DNA of 64,000 bases from Salinimonas lutimaris (GTDB taxonomy: Bacteria; Pseudomonadota; Gammaproteobacteria; Enterobacterales; Alteromonadaceae), in contig NZ_CP036536.1 of assembly GCF_005222225.1 (NCBI RefSeq), positions 334,001 through 398,000 of the forward strand, read 5' to 3'. Positions 34,026 through 42,961 of this stretch are shown here, one piece after another. Within the stretch, counting starts at the first letter, position 1, and every line of letters begins with the position of its first letter. Made by a program: the position numbers and the translations under genes. The notes beneath the pieces were generated by a model. That model was not told the origin of the DNA and made no database searches. It saw nothing but the letters and a program-made list of their open reading frames with translations.

Positions 34026-35924
34026 TTGAATTTCAGATACGATATAAACGGTTTACGGGCCATCGCAGTGATCGCTGTGGTGGTCTTTCATTTTAATCCT
34101 CAGTGGCTGCCCGGCGGCTTTGCCGGTGTCGATGTATTTTTTGTGATCTCCGGCTTTCTGATGACCAGTATCATCTGCCGCGGACTGGAAAAAGACAGCT
34201 TCAGCACCTGGCAGTTTTATATGGCCAGAGCCAATCGAATTATTCCGGCACTGGCGGCAGTGTGTGCGGTACTTATGCTGTTCGGATGGGTTTATCTGTT
34301 GCCGGATGAGTACGCGGCGCTGGGCAAACATGTGGCCGGCAGTGTCAGTTTTCTGTCAAATTTTGTGTACTGGATGGAAGCGGGCTATTTTGATGCGTCG
34401 TCGCATGAAAAATGGCTGTTGCACAGCTGGTCGCTGTCGGTTGAATGGCAGTTTTATCTGATTTACCCGCTGATATTGCTCGCTTTCACCCGGCTGTTGG
34501 GCGTGGCCAGGCTTAAATGGCTGGTACTGGGCCTGACCGTCGCCGGGTTTATCTACAGTGCGGTGACCTCAGCCCTGTGGCCCAGTGCATCATATTATTT
34601 ACTGGCCACCCGCGCCTGGGAGCTGATGTTTGGTGGTCTGGCTTATTTATTTCCGGTGGTGATGACCGGTCAGCGCCAGCGAGTAACTAATTTGGTCGGC
34701 ATTGCGCTGATTGTGGTGGCCTATGCCACGGTCAGCGAAAGCAATCCCTGGCCGGGCTCACTGGCCATCATTCCGGTTCTGGGAACCTACCTGGTTATTC
34801 TGGCTGCCCAGCAAAACAGTGTGTTTACCAACAATGCTGTGTTTCAGCCGCTGGGTCGCTGGTCTTATTCCATTTACTTGTGGCACTGGCCGGTCGTGGT
34901 ATTCGGTTATCGCTATGATATCAGTTACTGGTGGGTACCCGGGCTGGTACTGTCGGTTCTGCTGGGCTGGCTGAGTTACCGGCTGGTGGAAAATATTAAA
35001 TGGCAACGAGTGAGCAGTGTGTTTGCGACCTGGCGGGCCAAACCAGTCTGGATGGCCGCCCTGATGCTGGTGGTGGGAATCACCGTGTTGTCTGGTCAGG
35101 GGCTGGTTCAGCGGTTTGACCCTGCTATGCAGGCGATGATCAAATCTGTGGAGTTCAGTCCGCTGCGCGATAAGTGTCATGTTAATGAGTATCAGAACCC
35201 TCACGATGCCTGCGAGTACCTTAACGACAATGTGACCTGGGCGGTATTTGGTGACAGCCATACGGTAGAGATTGCCTATGCCCTGGCAGAAAAACTGGAT
35301 GTTCGTGGAGAAAGTCTCAAACATTACAGTTTTTCTGGCTGCGCACCGCAGCAGCTGGATACGCCCGGTAACAGTAAATGCTCGGCCTGGTATAAAGACG
35401 CGGTGCAGGACATACTGAATGATGAGCGGATTCAGTCGGTACTGATTAATCACCGCTATTCCTGGAGTTTATTTGGCGACCATGCTCCTTCTTATCCGGC
35501 ACTGCCAGACCAGCATAAACCCGAGCGGACTGCCCGGGTGATGGGCTCGCTGGACACAGTGATTGAAAAGCTGGCCAGCGTTAAACAACATGTGTATGTG
35601 ATGCTGCCGGTACCAGAAATTGGCAAAAGTGCGCCGGCGGTATTGGCTTATCATTATGCCAAAGGTGAGGTAGCAGACCAGATCACAGGTACCAGCATGA
35701 CGTATTATCAGCAACGAAACAAAGCGGTTCTGGCCCATTTTTCCCGGCAAACGTACCCTGACAACGTGACCTTGCTGGACCCGACAAAAGCATTTTGTGA
35801 ACAGCAGAACTGCTATGTGATAGATAAGGGAAAATCGCTGTATTTTGATAATAATCACCCGTCGATGACGGGCGCACGTAAGCTGGTTGAGCTCTTACCG
35901 GATGAGCTGGCTGGTCAACATTAA
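34026..35924 (+). CDS. Membrane acyltransferase with C-terminal SGNH domain (OafA/YrhL type)
   Basis: A 632-residue protein of two parts. Residues 1-340 form about ten helices of the acyltransferase-3 fold starting NFRYDINGLRAIAVIAVV, with the catalytic His in VVFHFNP and the R/E-containing WSLSVEWQFYLIYPL. Residues 370-632 form an SGNH hydrolase-like domain with VFGDSHTVEIAY (Ser nucleophile block) and DNNHPSMTG (Asp-x-x-His block). Such proteins O-acetylate surface polysaccharides such as O-antigen. The N-terminus of the family aligns with a TTG start at 34026; no ATG and only a poor ribosome binding site are available, so expression may be low. Confidence 0.88.
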   Translation: MNFRYDINGLRAIAVIAVVVFHFNPQWLPGGFAGVDVFFVISGFLMTSIICRGLEKDSFSTWQFYMARANRIIPALAAVCAVLMLFGWVYLLPDEYAALGKHVAGSVSFLSNFVYWMEAGYFDASSHEKWLLHSWSLSVEWQFYLIYPLILLAFTRLLGVARLKWLVLGLTVAGFIYSAVTSALWPSASYYLLATRAWELMFGGLAYLFPVVMTGQRQRVTNLVGIALIVVAYATVSESNPWPGSLAIIPVLGTYLVILAAQQNSVFTNNAVFQPLGRWSYSIYLWHWPVVVFGYRYDISYWWVPGLVLSVLLGWLSYRLVENIKWQRVSSVFATWRAKPVWMAALMLVVGITVLSGQGLVQRFDPAMQAMIKSVEFSPLRDKCHVNEYQNPHDACEYLNDNVTWAVFGDSHTVEIAYALAEKLDVRGESLKHYSFSGCAPQQLDTPGNSKCSAWYKDAVQDILNDERIQSVLINHRYSWSLFGDHAPSYPALPDQHKPERTARVMGSLDTVIEKLASVKQHVYVMLPVPEIGKSAPAVLAYHYAKGEVADQITGTSMTYYQQRNKAVLAHFSRQTYPDNVTLLDPTKAFCEQQNCYVIDKGKSLYFDNNHPSMTGARKLVELLPDELAGQH

Positions 35925-35996
35925 CAACAGCTAATGCATTTCGTACATTTTGTTCCATGTGCTATATAACCCACTGGTTTTTAGGAAAAAGAGCAC

Positions 35997-36551
35997 ATGG
36001 AACGGGAAATCTTGTTTATCCGGCACGGCCGGCCAGCATCTGAAAACAATCAGGCGCTTAATGCCCCCGGCTTTTTGCGCTGGGTGCGCGATTACAACCG
36101 CGCTGATCTTCATCATCAAAGCGCCCCACATGAGCAACTGGATTTGCGCGGTTACTACATTATGTGCAGCGATCTGCACCGGGCCCGCTTGTCCGCCGCA
36201 AAATACACCTCCTTACCCGTTAACCACTACAATGCCTGTTTCAATGAAATGGACATCCCCTACTACCGTCTGCCACTGACCCTGAACGCCTGGTCCTGGG
36301 TCTATCTGAACCGTTTTTTATGGATGTTAGGCAAAGCCGGAAATTTTGAATCTTTTGCCGACGCTAAAGTTCGCGCTAAAGACGCCGTTAACCTGATCGT
36401 TAAGCACAGTTCGGCACACCCGAAAATTGCGCTGTTCGGCCACGGCATGACCAGTCGTATGATGATGCATTATCTGAAAAAACAGGGCTGGCGTAGTTCG
36501 ACTAAAGATTACCGGTACTGGGGTGCAATTCGACTACACTTAACAACATAA
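35997..36551 (+). CDS. Histidine phosphatase family protein
   Basis: A 184-residue protein starting MEREILFIRHGRPASENN, with the catalytic RHG (R9-H10-G11) of the phosphoglycerate-mutase-like phosphatases. The second histidine is in LFGHGMTSRMMM near residue 145. The SDLHRARLSA stretch provides the conserved arginine. It differs from cobC/gpmB in the inserted tryptophan-rich WSWVYLNRFLWMLG segment, so the substrate is unknown. It precedes the msh operon by about 90 bp and takes the place that mshH often holds in other species. Confidence 0.85.
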   Translation: MEREILFIRHGRPASENNQALNAPGFLRWVRDYNRADLHHQSAPHEQLDLRGYYIMCSDLHRARLSAAKYTSLPVNHYNACFNEMDIPYYRLPLTLNAWSWVYLNRFLWMLGKAGNFESFADAKVRAKDAVNLIVKHSSAHPKIALFGHGMTSRMMMHYLKKQGWRSSTKDYRYWGAIRLHLTT

Positions 36552-36604
36552 GCAGGATGCAGATTGTGTGAAAAAACCATCCTAAGTCTAATGGAGTCAA
36601 TAGT

Positions 36605-36634
36605 ATGCCTCTGTTTAAACTAAGAAAAAATTAA
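36605..36634 (+). CDS. Possible 9-residue leader peptide before mshI
   Basis: ATG at 36605, preceded by a good GGAG site (TGGAGTCAATAGT), opens MPLFKLRKN then stop, 9 bp before the mshI ATG, which itself has no clear ribosome binding site. It could couple translation into mshI or be the relic of an earlier start. Confidence 0.35.
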   Translation: MPLFKLRKN

Positions 36635-36643
36635 CTACCGTTT

Positions 36644-37600
36644 ATGATGCAGATTGGTTGGCGTGACTACCTGAAGCGCAAGTTTCAGCCAAAATCAGAT
36701 TACTTCTCGCTGGGAATTGCGATTACCCCGGACACCGTGACTTTTTGTGCATTGAAAAAGCAGGCCGATGTGATCAGCGTGTTTTTCGAACACACTGTGG
36801 CATATACCAAGTGGGCAAAGCAGCTCAATAAGTGGGTTACCCAGCATAAGTTACAGGGCACGCCGGCTTATGTCGCGTTCTCACTGCACTGGTTTCAGCA
36901 CTTACAGGTTGATAAACCCGATGTGGAAGATAATGAACTGCACCAGGCGCTGACCTGGCAGGTAAAAGATCTGGTCGAAGGCGATAAGCCATTTGTGATG
37001 GACTACTTTGATATGCCGGTGCCGGTCGCCGGTGCACACAAAGTCAATCTTATTGCTATCGACGAGCGTGAAATTGAGAAAACCAGTCTGGCCGTGTTTC
37101 AGGCCGGCCTGCGTCTGACCGGTATTACGATTGAAGAGCTGGCTTACTGTGACTTACTTCCGGCCTCTGCCACCCCCTGTATTACCGTGATTCAGGAAGG
37201 TAACGAAGAAGTGGTGCTGTCGGTGGTGAAAGACGGCCATCTGTATGTGTCGCGCCGTTTAAAAGGATTTGAAAACCTGCCCGGTTTCTCACCCGAAGAA
37301 CTGCAGATGGGAATTCTGGACTCACTGAGCGTGCAGGTACAGCGCTCCATGGATTACTTTGAAAGTCAGCTGCGTCAGGCCCCGATCCGACAAATATTTA
37401 TCCGTTTGAACAGTCCTCACCAGGCGCTGCTGGCCGGGCAAATTCAACAAGGCACCGGCGCCACGGTAACGGTACTGGAGCCGCCGGTCAGTGCTGCCGA
37501 TACAGCATTGAACAAACTAAACTTTATCAGTCTTGGCGCTGCTCTGGCGCCTGCCCGGGTTAAAAGTGAGCCGGCTGCCACTGTTGGAGAGGCGTCATGA
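36644..37600 (+). CDS. mshI: MSHA biogenesis protein MshI (PilM-like)
   Basis: A 318-residue cytoplasmic protein with the actin-like fold of PilM: GIAITPDTVTFCALKK at the N-terminus is the first phosphate loop region, and ELAYCDLLPAS to LSVVKDGHLYVSRRL the central strands. PilM-type proteins form a ring under the inner membrane that links PilN/PilO-like proteins to the ATPase. It opens the MSHA operon. Its TGA overlaps the ATG of the next gene. Confidence 0.9.
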   Translation: MMQIGWRDYLKRKFQPKSDYFSLGIAITPDTVTFCALKKQADVISVFFEHTVAYTKWAKQLNKWVTQHKLQGTPAYVAFSLHWFQHLQVDKPDVEDNELHQALTWQVKDLVEGDKPFVMDYFDMPVPVAGAHKVNLIAIDEREIEKTSLAVFQAGLRLTGITIEELAYCDLLPASATPCITVIQEGNEEVVLSVVKDGHLYVSRRLKGFENLPGFSPEELQMGILDSLSVQVQRSMDYFESQLRQAPIRQIFIRLNSPHQALLAGQIQQGTGATVTVLEPPVSAADTALNKLNFISLGAALAPARVKSEPAATVGEAS

Positions 37601-38268
37601 AGTCCCGGGTTAATCTTTATTCCAAAGCCTTTGCCCCGCGCCTTGAGGTGGTATCGCTGCACAGTTTACTGGTTGTGACCGGGCTGATCGTTGCTTCGAT
37701 GATTTTGTACTGGGTGCTGCAGCAGTCAGCGGTCAGCACACTGTCACGCCAGACCAGTGAGCTGTCTAATAGCAACGAAATGCTTGAGCAGCAGATTGCA
37801 CAATTACAGACCACCCTGACGAATCGTAAGCCGGACCCGGCACTTCAGGCTATGGTTACCCGCATGCAAAACCAGCTGACCAGCCAGCAACTACTACTGA
37901 CAGAGTTAAGCCGCCGGGATGCTATTCGTGAACAGGGTTTTGCCGGTCTGCTAAGTGATCTGGCTGCTCGTCACCAGCCGGGGTTATGGTTGGAGCTGAT
38001 TGAAGTAGATGAACAGGAAATGCGCCTGCAAGGCAGCGTGAATCAGGCCGAGACCGTGCCGGTATGGCTGGCCGGGCTGGCCCAGGCTGAGTCTTTTCAG
38101 GGTAAATCATTTGATACTGCAACGGTATATCGTATTGACGAGCACCTGCGGTTTGAACTGGATACTGCCCGGGTAACACCTACGCCAGGGTCTGCTTCAG
38201 AACCTGCCGACATTGCCAATAGTCTGGCCGGGGCGACCGCCGCCAGACAGGCCGAGAGGCAGCCATGA
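37597..38268 (+). CDS. mshI2: MSHA biogenesis protein MshI2 (PilN-like)
   Basis: A 223-residue single-pass inner-membrane protein: a short cytoplasmic start (SRVNLYSKAFAPRLEV), one helix (LLVVTGLIVASMILYWVL, residues 25-42), a coiled coil (STLSRQTSELSNSNEMLEQQ onward) and a periplasmic ferredoxin-like domain. This is the PilN layout; SRVNLY matches the PilN segment that docks on PilM. Overlaps mshI and mshJ by 4 bp each. Confidence 0.88.
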   Translation: MKSRVNLYSKAFAPRLEVVSLHSLLVVTGLIVASMILYWVLQQSAVSTLSRQTSELSNSNEMLEQQIAQLQTTLTNRKPDPALQAMVTRMQNQLTSQQLLLTELSRRDAIREQGFAGLLSDLAARHQPGLWLELIEVDEQEMRLQGSVNQAETVPVWLAGLAQAESFQGKSFDTATVYRIDEHLRFELDTARVTPTPGSASEPADIANSLAGATAARQAERQP

Positions 38269-38909
38269 TTCAACAATGGAATGCGCGGTTTGTGGCCATG
38301 TCGGCCCGAGAAAAATACCTGATTGCCGGTGCCACTCTGGTATGTGTGCTGTTACTTGGATTTACCTTTTTAGTGGAACCGGTCGCTAAACAAAAAAATC
38401 AGCTGGAAGTAGCGCTGGCCAGTGAGCAGGCCCGGATGACAAATCTGCAGCAGCAGGTGGCGCTATTTACTGATGCGCTAAAAGATGACCCCGATACGCC
38501 GTTAAAAGCCCAGATAGCCAGACTTGAGCAGCGTCAGCACGATCTGGGAATCCGGTTTGCCGATGAACTGAGCGAGCTGGTTGACCCGGTGCAGATGCCA
38601 TCGGTGATGAAGCGTCTGTTCAACCGGGCCGGGCGGTTGTCATTACAGGAAATGCGCTCGTTACCCGTGATCAATTTATTTAAGGACAACCCAAAAATGC
38701 AGGGCACAGCCCTGTATGAACATGGTCTGACGCTGACCTTTTCCGGCAATTACTTTGCGGTCAGAAATTTTTTACAAGAGGTTGAGCAGGGTGAGGATGC
38801 CCTTTACTGGCGAACTCTGCGCTACGAAGTCAGTGACTACCCGCAGGCGCTGGTAACACTGCATATTTATACGTTAAGTACCGATGAGGCTTTTATCCGT
38901 GTTAACTAG
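38265..38909 (+). CDS. mshJ: MSHA biogenesis protein MshJ (PilO-like)
   Basis: A 214-residue single-pass inner-membrane protein: cytoplasmic start with SAREKYLIAGATLVCVLLLG leading into the helix, a coiled coil to about residue 95, then a periplasmic domain. This is the PilO/MshJ layout; it pairs with MshI2 to form the alignment complex between the platform and the secretin. Overlaps mshI2 (ATGA) and mshK by 26 bp. Confidence 0.9.
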   Translation: MIQQWNARFVAMSAREKYLIAGATLVCVLLLGFTFLVEPVAKQKNQLEVALASEQARMTNLQQQVALFTDALKDDPDTPLKAQIARLEQRQHDLGIRFADELSELVDPVQMPSVMKRLFNRAGRLSLQEMRSLPVINLFKDNPKMQGTALYEHGLTLTFSGNYFAVRNFLQEVEQGEDALYWRTLRYEVSDYPQALVTLHIYTLSTDEAFIRVN

Positions 38910-39249
38910 AACACTTTTTATGTTGGTTCTGTTTGTTTCTTATCTGGCCCAGGCGCAGGTACGCGAAGAGTTTGATCCTACCCGTCCGGTAGCAGCCAGA
39001 GCCCAAAGCAGTAACCAGCAGGTTATCGCCTCTAAATGGCAGGTCAGTGCGATATTTTCTACGGCTACCGAGATGCGGGCGGTGGTGAATGGTCAGGCGG
39101 TACGTCCCGGTGAGTCCGTGGATGAAGCCAAAGTGCTCAGCATTGAGCCTTCTGCGGTCACCATTTTGCTCCCGCACACGCATCAGCAGCACCGTTTATC
39201 CCTGGCAACCAGTCAGCCGGTTAAGCGCAATGTTTCCAATTCTTATTAG
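38884..39249 (+). CDS. mshK: MSHA biogenesis protein MshK (PilP-like)
   Basis: A 121-residue periplasmic protein with a signal peptide (LFMLVLFVSYLAQAQ) and one small beta domain: DPTRP near residue 31 and WQVSAIFSTATEMRAVVNGQ, followed by VRPGESVDEAKVLSI. This is the PilP/GspC homology-region pattern that contacts the secretin. The gene starts inside the end of mshJ. Confidence 0.88.
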   Translation: MRLLSVLTRTLFMLVLFVSYLAQAQVREEFDPTRPVAARAQSSNQQVIASKWQVSAIFSTATEMRAVVNGQAVRPGESVDEAKVLSIEPSAVTILLPHTHQQHRLSLATSQPVKRNVSNSY

Positions 39250-39258
39250 AGGCCATCA

Positions 39259-40929
39259 ATGACTTACCGATATGCCGTTACATTGATCAGTGCCGCACTG
39301 CTCGCAGCCTGCCAGTCTACGCCCGCTGAATCACCGGTTGAGCGCGATTTAAAACAGCAAATGATGGATGCAGCCACCCCGGCACCTGATTCAGCTACAC
39401 CTGCCGCAACCCTGACCATACCGGCCGACGTGGCGCAGGCGCTGATGAGTCAGCCGGCCTCCACGCTAAGCGGGCCGGATGCATTGTACGGCCCACAGAA
39501 GTTTGATGTGGATGCACAACAAGTTGATGTACGTGCTTTTTTTGCCGCTTTGGTGGACGGTACGCCGTTTAGCGCTGCCATTCATCCGCAGGTCACCGGC
39601 AACATTTCGTTAAGTTTGAAGCAGGTCACCATGGCGCAGGTGATGGGCCTGCTGCAGGATTTGTACGGTTATGATATTCAGCGCAAAGATACGGTGTATC
39701 AGGTGCGCCCGGCCGGTATGCGCACAGAAACATTCGCCGTGAACTATTTGCTGATGAAGCGTGACGGCTCCACCCAGACCAGTATTATTTCTGGCGGTGT
39801 ATCACAAAATAATGATAACGGCACCAATGCCCAGGGCAATCAGTTTAACAACTTCACCGGAAACAGCGCCGGTGGCGGTAACCTTAACGGTCTGGGGGGT
39901 GGCACCAATAACAATGGCACGGCCATTAATACCCGCACTGAAACTGACTTCTGGAGCACGTTAAAGGAAAGCCTGACCGCCATGGTGGGTAGCGAAAACG
40001 GGCGGGCAGTGTTTGTCACGCCGCAGGCCGGTCTGGTGACAGTCAGGGCATTGCCGCAGGAAATTCAGGATATTAAGACATTTCTTAAAGTGTCAGAAAC
40101 CCACCTGCAACGTCAGGTGGTGCTCGAAGCACGCATTCTGGAAGTGGAGCTTAAAGACGATTTTCAACAAGGGATCAACTGGAATCAGATTATTGCCAGT
40201 GCCGGCAGTACGGAGCTTAATTTCAGCACTACCGCCGGCAACTTTGGCAACCAGATTACCTCAGCGCTGGGCGGCGTAACCAGCTTATCATTCCTCAACG
40301 AGGACTTTTCCGGCGTGCTGTCGCTGTTGTCCACACAGGGCGATGTACAGGTGCTGTCGAGCCCGCGGGTAACGGCAACCAACAACCAGAAAGCTGTGAT
40401 CAAAGTGGGCGACGATGAATACTTTGTTACCGAAGTATCCAGTCAGAATACTATCACCAGCACCAGCACCTCAGTGGTGCCCAATATTGAGCTGACGCCG
40501 TTTTTCTCTGGTATCGCGCTGGATGTCACCCCGCAGATAGACGAAAAAGGCAGTGTGCTGCTGCACGTTCATCCGTCGGTTATTGAAACCGAGGAGCAGG
40601 AAAAAGTGCTGCGCCTCAACGATGAGCAAATTGTATTGCCGCTGGCACAAAGCACTATTCGTGAATCTGATACCGTGATTCGGGCAGCATCAGGTGAAAT
40701 TGTGGTAATTGGTGGCCTGATGCAGACCAGCAATGTCGATACTGAATCAAAAACCCCGTTACTGGGCGATATACCGGTACTGGGCAATCTGTTTAAAAGC
40801 CGCCGCGCCACCACTGTCAAAAAAGAGCTGATCATTTTACTTAAACCTACCGTGGTAGGGCCGGGAACCTGGGCGGCTCAGATGGAAGCCAGCCGGGCGC
40901 AAATGGCTGACTGGCTCTACGTGGAGTAG
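39259..40929 (+). CDS. mshL: MSHA outer-membrane secretin MshL
   Basis: A 556-residue lipoprotein secretin: lipobox LLAAC (Cys at residue 18), N-domains at about 75-275 split by a Gly/Asn-rich loop (residues about 180-225, with NGLGGGTNNNG), then the secretin barrel domain ending in VPVLGNLFKSRRATTVKKEL. VEARILEVELK-like VLEARILEVELKDDFQQGINW begins the barrel. It forms the gated channel through which the pilus leaves the outer membrane. It starts 9 bp after mshK. Confidence 0.94.
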   Translation: MTYRYAVTLISAALLAACQSTPAESPVERDLKQQMMDAATPAPDSATPAATLTIPADVAQALMSQPASTLSGPDALYGPQKFDVDAQQVDVRAFFAALVDGTPFSAAIHPQVTGNISLSLKQVTMAQVMGLLQDLYGYDIQRKDTVYQVRPAGMRTETFAVNYLLMKRDGSTQTSIISGGVSQNNDNGTNAQGNQFNNFTGNSAGGGNLNGLGGGTNNNGTAINTRTETDFWSTLKESLTAMVGSENGRAVFVTPQAGLVTVRALPQEIQDIKTFLKVSETHLQRQVVLEARILEVELKDDFQQGINWNQIIASAGSTELNFSTTAGNFGNQITSALGGVTSLSFLNEDFSGVLSLLSTQGDVQVLSSPRVTATNNQKAVIKVGDDEYFVTEVSSQNTITSTSTSVVPNIELTPFFSGIALDVTPQIDEKGSVLLHVHPSVIETEEQEKVLRLNDEQIVLPLAQSTIRESDTVIRAASGEIVVIGGLMQTSNVDTESKTPLLGDIPVLGNLFKSRRATTVKKELIILLKPTVVGPGTWAAQMEASRAQMADWLYVE

Positions 40930-40931
40930 CT

Positions 40932-41837
40932 ATGTATTTGTACCACTTCGGCATTCGTGAGCTGCCTTTCACCCTGACCCCCAATACCAGTTATTACTTT
41001 GGCTTGCCCAGCCATAATGAGGCGCTTGAGGTATTGCTGACCGCACTGAAAACCGGCGAGGGGTTTATCAAGGTCACCGGCGAAGTGGGTACCGGCAAAA
41101 CTCTGCTGTGCCGCAAACTGCTCAACGAATTACCCGGCTTTTTTCATACCGCGTATATCCCCAACCCTATGCTCAGCCCTGAGGATTTACGCCGGGCCGT
41201 CGCCTCGGAGCTGGAAGTTGAGCTGGGTGAGAGTGTTGATGCCCAGTCCTTTACCCAGAAAATTCAGCAACGACTGATGGCGATTCACCAGCAAAACAAA
41301 AGTGTGGTGTTAATTATTGATGAAGCACAGGCTTTACCGGACGATACCATGGAAGCACTGCGGCTGATGACCAATCTGGAAACCGAGTCGCGCAAACTGT
41401 TACAGGTCGTGTTATTCGGCCAGCCTGAGCTTGATGAAAAGCTTGCTTGCGCGGCTTTCAGACAACTGCGCCAGCGTATTACGTTCAGCTATGCGCTAAA
41501 ACTGATGGATGCTGACCAGATTTTTCAGTATGTGGCGCATCGCATGCAGGTAGCCGGCTATGCTAATCCGCCGGTGTTTACCCCGCGCTGCTGTCAGTTG
41601 CTGTATAAAGCCAGCGGCGGCATTCCGCGAATTGTTAATGTGCTGTGCCATAAAGCCTTGATGCTGGCGTACGGCGAGGGACGTGCTGTGGTAATCCCGG
41701 CAGATATCCGGCTGGCTGCCAAAGATACCGAGGCAGCCCGCACACCGGCTAGCCTGATGATTCCCGCGGCCTTGTGTGGGCTGTTCGGCGTGACTTTGAT
41801 GGCGGCCTTGTTGTGGCATTCCGGGGTCAGTCTATGA
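40932..41837 (+). CDS. mshM: MSHA biogenesis AAA+ ATPase MshM (ExeA-like)
   Basis: A 301-residue ATPase of the ExeA/GspA type. MYLYHFGIRELPFTLTPNT is the typical N-terminus, Walker A is GEVGTGKT at 50-57, Walker B is VVLIIDEAQ with D130/E131. A membrane helix lies at about 278-296 (ASLMIPAALCGLFGVTLMAALLW in part). It is thought to help place or assemble the secretin through the cell wall. The TGA overlaps the mshN ATG. Confidence 0.93.
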   Translation: MYLYHFGIRELPFTLTPNTSYYFGLPSHNEALEVLLTALKTGEGFIKVTGEVGTGKTLLCRKLLNELPGFFHTAYIPNPMLSPEDLRRAVASELEVELGESVDAQSFTQKIQQRLMAIHQQNKSVVLIIDEAQALPDDTMEALRLMTNLETESRKLLQVVLFGQPELDEKLACAAFRQLRQRITFSYALKLMDADQIFQYVAHRMQVAGYANPPVFTPRCCQLLYKASGGIPRIVNVLCHKALMLAYGEGRAVVIPADIRLAAKDTEAARTPASLMIPAALCGLFGVTLMAALLWHSGVSL

Positions 41838-42961
41838 GCGTGGTGAATAAAATGCTGCGCGACCTGGACGGTCAGGCCAGGCATCAGGAAACCGGCACCC
41901 ACGAGAAGGCTAGTCAGCTGCCAGACAACCAGTATCAGCCGCCGGGGCGTTCTCATCACATCAGTCTGATTCTGATTGCTATGCTGGTGCTGCTGGCCAC
42001 CGGTGCTGCCGGTTATTTCTGGTGGCATTTTTCTACGGCTAAGCCATCGACAAACCCCGCTATTATTCCGCTTAGCCAGCAGGTACTGGTCAATGCCAGT
42101 GAGTCATCTCAGCCGGTAACAGATGCTGCCCCTGATAGCAGCAAACCGCAGCCTGTGAGTGAGCCTGCAAGTCGCCCGAATGTCGCAAAGCCTGCCACGC
42201 TGACGTCAGTGAATAATGCTAAGCCCGCGGCCTCAGAACCGGCGTTTCAGCCAGTTGTTCAGGTTGCCCAGCCTGCATTAACGGAATCACAACCTGCCAG
42301 AACTGCGCCGGCCAGCTCGCCAGATACCAGCACAGTGCCTGCGTCAGGACAGTTATCGGTGACCCGCACCACCGAGGCGCTAAGTATGGCTGACTCATTA
42401 CGTATGCAAATAGGCGCTGCACTGGAGCACAACGAACAGGCTCAGGCCATTCAGTTACTGCGCGAGCTGGTGGTGCTTGAGGACAATAATCCGCAACCGG
42501 CCAAAAAGCTGGCCTCGGTGTACTATGCACAAGGTCAGGTTATCAAGGCACAGGCCATTTTAGACAAGCAAATCCGGCTGCATCCTGCAGACCCCAGTGT
42601 GCGTTTAATGAGTGCCCGTTTGCTGGTGAAACAAAACGAACCCGATCAGGCGCTTCAGCGCCTCTATGATCTGCCGGCCAGCGCTGCCCCCGGAACAGAT
42701 TATATTAGTTTCAGGGCAGCACTGGCACAGGAGCAGGGGCGGCTGGCGCAGGCCATGAGTGATTATCATCAACTGGTCGCACAGGATAGCCAAAACGCCC
42801 GCTGGTGGCTGGGTCTGGGTATTGTGGCCGACCAACAAAATCAGAACAGTGTGGCTCAGGCAGCCTATCAGCATGCCCTGTCGCTTAAGCAGCTGGCGCC
42901 GTCTGTACACCAGTACATCTCATCGCGCCTGGCGTCTTTGCAGGAGTTACACAATGGATAA
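41834..42961 (+). CDS. mshN: MSHA biogenesis TPR protein MshN
   Basis: A 375-residue protein starting MSVVNKMLRDLD, the usual MshN opening. A single membrane helix (LILIAMLVLLATGAAGYFWW) at about 44-64 is followed by a Pro/Ser/Ala-rich periplasmic linker (about 70-195), then about five tetratricopeptide repeats to the C-terminus (LVVLEDNNPQPAKKLASVYY and on). I choose the ATG at 41834 (ATGA with the mshM stop) over an in-frame ATG 60 bp earlier inside mshM. It probably acts as an assembly scaffold. Its last codons overlap the mshE start. Confidence 0.9.
   Translation: MSVVNKMLRDLDGQARHQETGTHEKASQLPDNQYQPPGRSHHISLILIAMLVLLATGAAGYFWWHFSTAKPSTNPAIIPLSQQVLVNASESSQPVTDAAPDSSKPQPVSEPASRPNVAKPATLTSVNNAKPAASEPAFQPVVQVAQPALTESQPARTAPASSPDTSTVPASGQLSVTRTTEALSMADSLRMQIGAALEHNEQAQAIQLLRELVVLEDNNPQPAKKLASVYYAQGQVIKAQAILDKQIRLHPADPSVRLMSARLLVKQNEPDQALQRLYDLPASAAPGTDYISFRAALAQEQGRLAQAMSDYHQLVAQDSQNARWWLGLGIVADQQNQNSVAQAAYQHALSLKQLAPSVHQYISSRLASLQELHNG

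Noticed and set aside
39787..39930. Gly/Asn-rich stretch in mshL as a frameshift or insertion
   Set aside because: The frame is intact on both sides and such a flexible loop between N-domains is usual in MshL-type secretins.
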